The position numbers were made by a program, and so were the translations under genes. Under the pieces are notes generated by a model, which saw only the letters and a program-made list of their open reading frames with translations, was not told where the DNA came from and made no database searches. Shown here piece by piece: positions 1 to 5,377 of a stretch of 7,620 nt of DNA. Within the stretch, counting starts at the first letter, position 1. Every line of letters begins with the position of its first letter. This DNA comes from Nannocystaceae bacterium (GTDB lineage: Bacteria > Myxococcota_A > Polyangia > Nannocystales > Nannocystaceae), in NCBI GenBank assembly GCA_016763875.1, contig JAESSZ010000773.1, forward strand, positions 1-7,620, given 5' to 3'.

Positions 1-536
1 ACGTTGGCGGGCTTGAAGTCACGCTGCACGAGGCCGGCGGCATGAACGGCGGCCAGGCCGCGAGCCGCCTGTACGAAGATGTCGCGGACCTCGCTCCAGT
101 CGCGCGTGGTTTCGCGGGACCAGGCGCTGAGCGTGGCGCCTTCGATCAACTCCATGGCGATGAACACCTGCTCGCGGAATCGGCCGACATCGTAGATCGC
201 GACAACGTTGGCGTGGCGAATCTTGGCCATCGCCTGGGCTTCGCGCAGCATCCGCTTGTCGAGATCGCCCCACTCGGGGACGTCGGCGCGCACCAGCTTG
301 ATAGCGACCTTGCGGTCGAGCTCGGGGTCGTAGGCCGCGTAGACCTCACCCAGACCTCCGCGGCCCACTGCATCCAAGATCACGTAGCGCCCCGCTCGCA
401 GTGGCTCGGCGGGCTCCTGCAGCACTCCCTCCAAAACGCGGCTGAGCATCGCCTGGGCCCCCACCGAGCCGTGCGTCGGTTTGGCTTCAGCCAACTGGGC
501 GCCGAGGTCGCCCGCTCCGTGCTCGATGCCGCCCAC
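1..536 (-). CDS. Ser/Thr protein kinase, eukaryotic-like (3' part beyond left edge)
   Basis: This is the N-terminal part of a Hanks-type Ser/Thr kinase, which would transfer phosphate from ATP to protein Ser/Thr residues; about 179 residues are visible. Counting from the GTG at 536, there is a roughly 50-residue leader, then the glycine loop (GRGGLGEV, residues 58-65), the ATP-binding lysine in VAIK (K80), a probable alpha-C glutamate (E99 in LREA), and the catalytic loop QRDFKPAN (residues 171-178) at the edge. The DFG motif and everything after it lie outside the window. The usual catalytic-loop histidine is glutamine here, while Asp173, Lys175 and Asn178 are kept, so catalysis may persist. 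I chose GTG 536 because the leader keeps coding-like GC-rich third positions; ATG at 449 is the alternative and leaves the whole kinase fold intact. No membrane segment is visible. The gene is divergent from the ECF sigma gene, which suggests a kinase/sigma signalling pair. The family call is very secure; the start is not. Confidence 0.95.
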   Translation of the reverse strand, partial: MGGIEHGAGDLGAQLAEAKPTHGSVGAQAMLSRVLEGVLQEPAEPLRAGRYVILDAVGRGGLGEVYAAYDPELDRKVAIKLVRADVPEWGDLDKRMLREAQAMAKIRHANVVAIYDVGRFREQVFIAMELIEGATLSAWSRETTRDWSEVRDIFVQAARGLAAVHAAGLVQRDFKPAN

Positions 537-559
537 TGGGGTGACTATGCTACCGCACA
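537..559. promoter_or_regulatory. Compact divergent promoter region with a TANNNTA heptamer
   Basis: The 23 bp between the kinase GTG (minus) and the sigma GTG (plus) contain TATGCTA at 546-552. It reads as a -10-like TATGCT on the plus strand and TAGCAT on the minus strand. The plus-strand element ends 8 nt before the sigma GTG, and the minus-strand one ends 10 nt before the kinase GTG. No Shine-Dalgarno is visible for either gene, which would fit leaderless or near-leaderless messages. I see no convincing -35 on either strand, so this is tentative. If the kinase really starts at 449, only the sigma side would be nearly leaderless. Confidence 0.3.
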
Positions 560-1189
560 GTGTCGTCTGACGCCGAGCTGTTCGATCGATGGGCCGACGG
601 CGATCGTGCCGCGGGAAACCAATTGATTCGCAGGCACTTTGACGCGGTCTACAAGTTTTTCCGCAATAAGGTTTCGTCCGAGGCCGAGGATCTCATCCAG
701 CGCACGTTTCTCGCGTGCACCGAGGCGCGTGCTCGTTATCGTCGCGAGTCTCCTTTTCGGGCGTTTCTTCTCGGTCTGGCGCGCATTGAGTTGCTCAATC
801 ACTACCGTCGGCAAGGAAGACCCGGGGCGCAGATCGACGCCTCGGTGACTGCGGTGCACGACCTGCGGACATCCCCAACGGGTTTGCTCGTCCAGTTCGA
901 GGAACAGCGGATCCTCCTGGATGCGCTGCGAAGGATTCCCATCGACTCTCAGATCGTACTCGAGCTGTCGTACTGGGAGGGCATGAACTCGACGGCGCTC
1001 GGCGAGGTGCTGCAGATCCCCGCGCCGACCGTTCGCAGCCGACTCCGTCGCGCCAAGGCGTTGCTGCGAGAGCAAGTACTCGCCATTGCCCCCCAGGAGG
1101 CGGTTGGAGACAGCGTGCTCACCAATCTCGATGCGTGGGCGAGCTCGTTGCGCAAGGTGACCGACAAGAAGGTGACCGACAAAGCGTGA
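560..1189 (+). CDS. ECF-type RNA polymerase sigma factor, kinase-linked
   Basis: This 209-residue protein is an extracytoplasmic-function sigma factor, which directs RNA polymerase to a specific promoter set. Region 2 spans about residues 20-85: HFDAVYKFFRNKV, then the core-binding stretch EDLIQRTFLACTEA, then FRAFLLGLARIELLNHYRR. Region 4 spans about residues 115-172 and holds the helix-turn-helix (YWEGMNSTALGEVLQIPAPTVRSRLRRAKALL). A roughly 35-residue tail follows and ends in the near-duplicate KVTDK KVTDKA, encoded by a 15-bp tandem repeat. GTG 560 is the first usable start: an in-frame stop lies at 542-544 and no ATG occurs before the domain. There is no visible Shine-Dalgarno. No anti-sigma gene is adjacent; the back-to-back gene is a Ser/Thr kinase, and some ECF groups are known to be controlled by such kinases. 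Control by phosphorylation is therefore the leading inference, with the kinase substrate unproven. Confidence 0.95.
   Translation: MSSDAELFDRWADGDRAAGNQLIRRHFDAVYKFFRNKVSSEAEDLIQRTFLACTEARARYRRESPFRAFLLGLARIELLNHYRRQGRPGAQIDASVTAVHDLRTSPTGLLVQFEEQRILLDALRRIPIDSQIVLELSYWEGMNSTALGEVLQIPAPTVRSRLRRAKALLREQVLAIAPQEAVGDSVLTNLDAWASSLRKVTDKKVTDKA
1154..1183 (+). repeat. 15-bp tandem duplication in the sigma gene 3' end
   Basis: Two adjacent 15-bp units, 1154-1168 and 1169-1183, differ only at the last base (g versus a). Both encode KVTDK. They form the last residues of the sigma factor before the final Ala and stop, so the copy number changes only the protein tail and keeps the reading frame. Confidence 0.85.
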
Positions 1190-1192
1190 CCG

Positions 1193-2257
1193 CTAGAAAC
1201 GAACGGTAAGACCCGAGCGGCGCGCGGCAACTCTGCCACGGTGGTGCTTCCGCGCAACGATCGCTATCGCGACCCCGGCGATCACTGCGACCGCTCCGCC
1301 CGCGACCAGGCTGATCCCGCCCGCCCGGGTGTCGCGCTGGAACTTGCACACTCCCGCGGCATTGACGTTTTCGCCCGAGCAGTTGGAACTGACCGGCTTG
1401 TTGTGGATCGCGAGCAGAAACCCTCCTGCACCCACAGCGGCCACGCCGACGCCAAGGCTCGCCCAGCCGATCGCAGGAAGGACGGTGCGGTCGGTCGTGG
1501 GCCGTGGTGCGAGTTCGAACCGCAAGGTTTGGTCGACGCCGGGTTCGGCGCGAAACGACCGCGTTTGGGTGACATGATCCGCTAAGGCCGCTTCAGCCTG
1601 GTGTGGGCCAGCGTTCACTTCGTGGCTCAGCGGCATGGTGCCGAGCACCTCCCCGTCGAGTTTCACCAGGGCGCCTGCGGGGGCGCTGGTGAACAGGACC
1701 ACGGTGCGCGCAGACGCGAGGGCATCGACGCGCGCGGCGATTGTGCCTGCGATGTCCTCGAGCAAGCGTCCGACTTCCGCCAATCCGCACAGCTCGCAGG
1801 GTTGCTCTGTGCTCGCCACGATCTGACCCGAGGCAGCAGAGACGACCTCAAGGCGTATGAAGTAGTCGCGGTCCGACCGTGAGACACGCGCCGCGATGAT
1901 GAAGGCGGCGTCCCGTTGTGTAGCGAGCGATGTCCAGCACGAGTCGTCGGCGCCCTCGCCGGACTCGCAAGCATCACTGGCCGGGAGCACGAGCCGCGCG
2001 GCGCCTCGTCTCAGTCCGTCGTGCAGGCGCGTCCGGAACTCCGTTTGCCACGCCGGTGCCACCTCACCCACGATCGCCAGCGGCTGCACCAGTACTGTTG
2101 GTACGACAGCCGGTGGCTCGGGCGCCTTGACGTTCGTAGCGACGCCAGCGATGAGCAGAGCGATGGACCAGCTCACCACCAACGTACCCCGACGGTAGCA
2201 CGCTGGTCGTCTTGTCCTGGGTTCACTCGCGATCGCTCGCGGTGCTCGTATCCTCAT
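1193..2257 (-). CDS. PEGA-domain membrane protein
   Basis: This is a 354-residue envelope protein of unknown precise role. A basic N-terminus leads to a hydrophobic segment (about residues 25-42) that acts as a signal peptide or anchor. An extracytoplasmic region follows (about 50-180), then a PEGA domain (about 186-249: VVLFTSAPAGALVKLDGEVLGTMPL and onward). Two transmembrane segments lie at about 259-284 and 313-335, and the C-terminus is short and basic. Six cysteines follow the first hydrophobic segment (97, 107, 154, 157, 293, 304), the middle two as CELC, which suggests disulfides. PEGA domains are small beta-rich modules of surface or envelope proteins, often found near Ser/Thr kinases in myxobacteria; a link to the kinase here is only positional. 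The ATG at 2257 gives a long basic N-region; in-frame GTG codons near residue 27 are possible alternative starts. The stop lies 3 bp from the sigma stop, in convergent orientation, with no terminator between. Confidence 0.85.
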   Translation of the reverse strand: MRIRAPRAIASEPRTRRPACYRRGTLVVSWSIALLIAGVATNVKAPEPPAVVPTVLVQPLAIVGEVAPAWQTEFRTRLHDGLRRGAARLVLPASDACESGEGADDSCWTSLATQRDAAFIIAARVSRSDRDYFIRLEVVSAASGQIVASTEQPCELCGLAEVGRLLEDIAGTIAARVDALASARTVVLFTSAPAGALVKLDGEVLGTMPLSHEVNAGPHQAEAALADHVTQTRSFRAEPGVDQTLRFELAPRPTTDRTVLPAIGWASLGVGVAAVGAGGFLLAIHNKPVSSNCSGENVNAAGVCKFQRDTRAGGISLVAGGAVAVIAGVAIAIVARKHHRGRVAARRSGLTVRF

Positions 2258-2318
2258 CTAGCGATTTGCCACCACGGACGTTGACAACGCGCGGCGACAG
2301 GCGAACAGTGAGATTCTG
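2258..2318. promoter_or_regulatory. Divergent intergenic region, promoter elements uncertain
   Basis: These 61 bp separate the PEGA gene (minus) from the secreted-protein gene (plus) and must hold the promoters of both if each is transcribed alone. A perfect -35-like TTGACA occurs at 2281-2286 on the plus strand. It reads TTGTCA on the minus strand, but neither direction has a convincing -10 at 16-18 bp. A GGTGG lies about 10 nt before the PEGA ATG and may serve as a weak ribosome-binding site. Confidence 0.3.
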
Positions 2319-3335
2319 GTGTTTCGGTTCTGTCTGCTCGCGGTCGCGCTCGCTCCCACAGCGCCTCACACGCCTCACGCGTTGCCGTTGCCCTTGACGC
2401 CGCCCCTTACGGCCAACCCGACGGTCCGCAAGCACGTTGCCCCGCCGCGTGTCTTGCGGCCTACGCTCGCGACGCCGCGCGCTCACGATCGAGCGCTCGC
2501 TGGGCGCGACGCAGACGCGTTGGACCTGGGTCTGCGCCGGCTCGGCGACGGCTACGCCTATTCCGGGACCGATGCGGAGCGCTTCAAGGCCACGATCCTT
2601 CGCGATGGTCACGTCGTGTTCGACGTCGAATCGGAGGTGCAGGTGAAACTCGACGGCATTTGCCTCGTCGCGATCTGCAGACAGACGAAAGCCGCGCGCA
2701 GACTGACGCGACGACACCGACGTCGGGGTTCCCGAGCTGCGCTCACCATCGCGGCCCTGCTCGCCGAGGCCGCCGCCGGAAGCGTCACCGTCGGCGCACG
2801 TCACTACGGTCAGCCCGCCACGGGTCCGATCGAGGGGTCGCAGATCCTTGGGCGAAAACCCTACCCGCTGGTCACCGCGACTGGTCGTTACGGGTACCTT
2901 CCGTCTCCTTCGCGCGCGATGAACGACTTCATGGATCGTACGCACGAGCTTCGCCTGCAGATGGCGAGGTCCGCCGCGCTGCAGGACATCGTGGCGGCGC
3001 TCGCTCGGTTGCAGCGAACGCTGGACCGCCTGTGGTCCAGCGACAAACTCACGCCGACGCAGCAACGCGCCATGGTCTTGGCGTTGTGGGGCGACGTGGA
3101 CCAGCGTCCGCCGCACGCCGATGCCGTCCTCGCTGAAACCCTTGATGGCCAGTTGGAGGTCAAGCGCCGAGCAGCCGCTCAGGCATCCCGCACGCTGATC
3201 CTTGAGTCGACGAGACTTCACCTCCCCGTCGGCGCAATGGGGGCATTCACCGCAGCGGAGCTGAGTGTCTTCAACACGCGTGAGGGCGCAGGTGTTCCTT
3301 TTCGTCCCAACGCCTCCCCGATTCTGAGCCCCTGA
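2319..3335 (+). CDS. Secreted protein of unknown function, myxobacterial family
   Basis: This is a 338-residue protein without a recognised enzyme domain. GTG 2319 opens a short hydrophobic signal-like segment (MFRFCLLAVALA) ending near residue 21, followed by a Pro/Thr-rich stretch. At residues 78-102 a motif like GYAYSGTDAERFKATILRDGHVVFDV resembles the GxYxY...FxAxIxxDGxVxF pattern that I recall from uncharacterised secreted proteins of myxobacteria. The C-terminal half is helical: FMDRTHELRLQM (204-215), LQRTLDRLW (231-239), LALWGD (254-259), and the ending GAFTAAELSVFN (308-319), which matches the same recalled pattern. That family link is from memory. The middle part (about 115-190) is Arg-rich and poorly matched, so a compensated frameshift there cannot be excluded. 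Codon choice with GC-rich third positions supports this strand over the long minus-strand frame across the same DNA. It is convergent with the glycosyltransferase gene. Confidence 0.75.
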   Translation: MFRFCLLAVALAPTAPHTPHALPLPLTPPLTANPTVRKHVAPPRVLRPTLATPRAHDRALAGRDADALDLGLRRLGDGYAYSGTDAERFKATILRDGHVVFDVESEVQVKLDGICLVAICRQTKAARRLTRRHRRRGSRAALTIAALLAEAAAGSVTVGARHYGQPATGPIEGSQILGRKPYPLVTATGRYGYLPSPSRAMNDFMDRTHELRLQMARSAALQDIVAALARLQRTLDRLWSSDKLTPTQQRAMVLALWGDVDQRPPHADAVLAETLDGQLEVKRRAAAQASRTLILESTRLHLPVGAMGAFTAAELSVFNTREGAGVPFRPNASPILSP

Positions 3336-3364
3336 GCTGCGGCAGGCGCCGCTACACCGCGGCT
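3335..3364. terminator. Possible bidirectional hairpin between convergent genes
   Basis: Between the convergent stops, AGCTGCGG (3335-3342) can pair with CCGCGGCT (3357-3364) through 8 bp including one G-U, with a 14-nt loop. A smaller nested alternative is GCGGC-AGGC-GCCGC at 3339-3352. No U-rich tract follows on either side, so this is at best a weak or factor-assisted terminator. GC-rich DNA forms such pairings often. Confidence 0.3.
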
Positions 3365-3367
3365 TGG

Positions 3368-3386
3368 TACAGGCGTCTACAGGCGT
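3368..3386. repeat. 9-bp direct repeat across the glycosyltransferase stop
   Basis: TACAGGCGT occurs at 3368-3376 and again at 3378-3386, one base apart. The pair spans the stop codon (3377-3379) of the minus-strand glycosyltransferase gene. It may be a small slippage duplication; no function is evident. Confidence 0.6.
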
Positions 3387-4351
3387 GGTGTCACGACGAG
3401 GAAGTCCTCGGCGGCCTGGTCCCATGTGCGTACGTGGAGCATCGCGCGGGCCAAGGTTGTGCGAGCGTCGAGCGTTTCGCGGTCCTCGGCCAGTGCCACC
3501 AGCGCCATCGCGAGCGCTTGCGGGTCTGGCGTCAAGCAGCCGCCCGCCGATCTCATGACCAGATTGGCGACGTTGCCACCTTCGCAGGCCACGATCGGCA
3601 CCCCGCACGCGCGGGCCTCGGCCAGCGCCATGCCGTAGGACTCCATTCGCGAGGCCGACACCAGCAGGTCGCTCTCGCGGACCCTGGTTAGGCATTGCGC
3701 GTGTGGCAGCGCGCCCTCGAAGACCACCTGGCCGTCTCGCGCCGCGGTGACGGCGTGGCAACGCCGTACGTAGGGTTGGTCCATCTCGAGACTGCCGATG
3801 ATTCGGAGCACGTAGCGTCCACGCAACGAGACGAGCGCATCCAGCAATTCGAGGATGCCCTTACCCGGCGTCACGTTGGCGACCAGTACCGCCTGCAGCG
3901 GCGCCTCGTGGTCTACCTCTCCGTGTATGCCCCGGACTGCGGGCCGAGCCGACGGCGAGACGCCCGGCTCGACAACCCCGATCTTGTTCGGGTCGACCCC
4001 GAGCGCGGTGAGTTCGTCGGCAAGATAGACGCTCGGTGTCATGAACGCGCGGGCGCACGCCAAAGACTCGCGCTCGAACGGCTGCAGCGATTCAGAAGGC
4101 GGTCGCGCACCGTGGGTGAGGAGCGACGGTAGGTAGTGCGTCAGTAGTCCCACGGATCCACGGGCCGCCCACGCCGGAAACTCGGGGAGATACAGACTGT
4201 CGACCCACGACAGCGAAGGCGTATCCCGATAGCTCGTCGAGGTCTGCACGGCCTCGCCGCGCCTGCGTAGCGCCGCTATCAGTTCTGCGTTAAAGCGCGT
4301 GCCGCCGGTCGTAGGGCCGTCCAGCGGTGGTACGACAAAGCGGTGGATCAT
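3377..4351 (-). CDS. GT4-type glycosyltransferase coupled to the RibD-like reductase
   Basis: This 324-residue glycosyltransferase has the GT-B fold and is GT4-like, so it would transfer a sugar from a nucleotide-sugar donor with retention. The N-terminal acceptor domain starts with PLDGPTTGGTRFNAELIAALRRRG (residues 9-32), including the glycine-rich loop. The C-terminal donor domain starts at about residue 152 with AVLVANVTPGKGILELLDAL. The hallmark E-x7-E motif is E237 and E245 in ESYGMALAEARACGVPIVA. There is no signal peptide or membrane segment, so it is probably cytoplasmic. I chose ATG 4351 because it overlaps the reductase stop as ATGA (4351-4348). A longer start at 4405 would add 18 unlike residues and a 58-bp overlap. 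The coupling implies that both proteins serve one pathway. The acceptor is unknown: a small product of the reductase, or a lipid or polysaccharide, are both possible. Confidence 0.93.
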   Translation of the reverse strand: MIHRFVVPPLDGPTTGGTRFNAELIAALRRRGEAVQTSTSYRDTPSLSWVDSLYLPEFPAWAARGSVGLLTHYLPSLLTHGARPPSESLQPFERESLACARAFMTPSVYLADELTALGVDPNKIGVVEPGVSPSARPAVRGIHGEVDHEAPLQAVLVANVTPGKGILELLDALVSLRGRYVLRIIGSLEMDQPYVRRCHAVTAARDGQVVFEGALPHAQCLTRVRESDLLVSASRMESYGMALAEARACGVPIVACEGGNVANLVMRSAGGCLTPDPQALAMALVALAEDRETLDARTTLARAMLHVRTWDQAAEDFLVVTPRL

Positions 4352-5274
4352 CGCGACAGCGGGCAGTCGAAGAGCATGTCCGGCCCCATCGGAATGTGGC
4401 GACACTTGAGCTGAATCGCGTCTTGCAGCGACTCGATCTCCGGGAGCACGATCGCGGGGCGGCCCGATCCGAACAGGACGGGGGCGACCGTGATGTGCAG
4501 GCGATCCATGGCCTTGGCGCGGATGAAGCGCGAGACGGTGACACCGCCGCCTTCGATGAACAAACGTCGCAGGCCTCGCTCTGCTAGCGCTGCGATCACG
4601 GCGGGGAGGGCCATCCAGCCGTCGTCGACGTCAACTTCGACAACCTCGGTGAGTGGTCCGGCGGCAAATGGGGGCGCCCCTCGACCGCGAACGAGCAGGG
4701 TCGGGGCATTGCCGTCGTTGAACACGCGGCGGTCGGGTCGCAACCGCCCGCGACCGTCGAGCACAACCCGCGTGGGGTTGCTGCCTTCGACCCGTCGGGT
4801 TGTCAGTTGGGGGTCGTCGAGTTCCGCGGTGCCTGCACCGACGATGACTGCGTCGAACAGCGCGCGCAGTCGGTGGGTGTGCACCAAATCCGCCTCCCCG
4901 CTGATGAACTGGGAGATGCCCGAGTTTGTCGCCACGCGCCCGTCCAGGGACTGCGCGAGGTGTCCAACCACGAGACTGCTGGCGTTGGCGCCGACACACA
5001 ACGGAACGTACAGGTCGAGGATCCGAGCTGCCTCGGGCTCGAGCGTCGCGCGTGCGGTTGACCATCCCGAGGCTTGCTCGATCCGCAACGCGATGCTGCC
5101 ATCGTCGGGCTTACACTCTCCGAGTTCGCCGCCTGAGTCGAGTAAAACACCGACGTCCTCGGTGAACGGACCGCGGTCCCCCACGCGCTGTCGCATCGCG
5201 CGAACCAGGGACCACGCTTGAGCCGGGGTCAGCGACGCTGCGGCCGGCGAGCGACGGGCCGCATCAACGGACAC
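4348..5274 (-). CDS. RibD C-terminal-type reductase with novel N-terminal extension
   Basis: This 308-residue protein carries the RibD C-terminal (dihydrofolate-reductase-like) domain at about residues 100-305. That domain reduces the ribosyl side chain of pyrimidine or pterin-type intermediates using NADPH. Visible motifs are HLAQSLDGRVA (105-115), HRLRALFDAVIVGAGTAELDDPQLTTR (134-160), NPTRVVLDGRGRL (166-178), FIEGGGVTVSRF (239-250) and DRLHITVAPVLFGSGRP (257-273). The first roughly 95 residues are not the zinc-binding deaminase of bifunctional RibD, because no HxE or PCxxC motif is present. This makes it a stand-alone RibD-like reductase, not standard riboflavin RibD. GTG 5274 has GGAG at 5283-5286, 8 nt upstream. 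The gene is followed by an ATGA-coupled GT4 gene and preceded, 103 bp away, by a sulfatase-superfamily gene on the same strand. A role in modified pterin, lumazine or related metabolite synthesis is inferred. Confidence 0.92.
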   Translation of the reverse strand: MSVDAARRSPAAASLTPAQAWSLVRAMRQRVGDRGPFTEDVGVLLDSGGELGECKPDDGSIALRIEQASGWSTARATLEPEAARILDLYVPLCVGANASSLVVGHLAQSLDGRVATNSGISQFISGEADLVHTHRLRALFDAVIVGAGTAELDDPQLTTRRVEGSNPTRVVLDGRGRLRPDRRVFNDGNAPTLLVRGRGAPPFAAGPLTEVVEVDVDDGWMALPAVIAALAERGLRRLFIEGGGVTVSRFIRAKAMDRLHITVAPVLFGSGRPAIVLPEIESLQDAIQLKCRHIPMGPDMLFDCPLSR

Positions 5275-5320
5275 GAGTGCGTCTCCGATGTGTGGCGAGT
5301 TCGAGCAGGAGTATGTGCAT
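5264..5320 (-). CDS. Possible 18-codon leader ORF overlapping the reductase start
   Basis: An ATG at 5320 follows the strongest Shine-Dalgarno-like sequence I see in the window (AGGAAGAGG, 5330-5322). It opens an 18-residue frame, MHILLLELATHRRRTRVR, with its TGA at 5266-5264, just inside the reductase gene and in another frame. The stop lies 6-11 nt past the reductase GTG, which would allow reinitiation or coupling. It is too short for coding statistics. Alternatives are a chance ORF, or a sequencing indel hiding the true reductase start. Confidence 0.25.
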   Translation of the reverse strand: MHILLLELATHRRRTRVR

Positions 5321-5377
5321 GCCTCTTCCTAGTAAGTAAGACGGCCTGAGTCCGTTAAGTCTTGGTCTTGGCCGCTG
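5275..5377 (-). other. Spacer between sulfatase-like and reductase genes
   Basis: These 103 bp separate two co-directional genes. The spacer contains the leader ORF and its Shine-Dalgarno, and a stretch less GC-rich than its surroundings (minus-strand CTTACTTACTAG, about 5340-5329). I find no good terminator hairpin; a 5-bp CGGCC/GGCCG pairing has a 24-nt loop. Read-through from the upstream gene or an own promoter are both possible. Confidence 0.4.
5322..5330 (-). promoter_or_regulatory. Strong Shine-Dalgarno upstream of the leader ORF
   Basis: On the minus strand AGGAAGAGG lies just before the ATG at 5320; its AGGA part is 6 nt from the start codon, a normal spacing. It stands out because the other genes here have weak or no such sequence. 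It does not serve the annotated reductase GTG directly, which lies 47 nt further downstream. Confidence 0.4.

Noticed and set aside
42..626. 194-codon plus-strand frame antisense to the kinase
   Set aside because: It is a shadow of the kinase gene. The minus-strand translation has all the expected kinase motifs, and this frame also overlaps the sigma gene start.
545..1075. 176-codon minus-strand frame within the sigma gene
   Set aside because: It is antisense to conserved sigma regions 2 and 4 and shows no domain of its own.
2281..2309. TTGACA-led promoter for the secreted-protein gene
   Set aside because: The -35 hexamer is perfect, but at 16-18 bp spacing the candidate -10 sequences (for example AACAGT) do not resemble TATAAT, so I do not call a promoter from it.
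2223..3761. Long 512-codon minus-strand open frame across the secreted-protein gene and the end of the glycosyltransferase
   Set aside because: It crosses the glycosyltransferase C-terminus in the wrong frame, its translation is Arg/Gly-rich low-complexity without motifs, and the plus-strand frame at 2319-3335 has better codon use and family-like motifs.
4490..5221. 243-codon plus-strand frame opposite the reductase
   Set aside because: It is a Ser/Arg/Thr-rich antisense shadow. The reductase motifs lie on the minus strand.
5342..5375. Terminator after the sulfatase-like gene
   Set aside because: Only a 5-bp CGGCC/GGCCG pairing with a 24-nt loop and no U tract was found.
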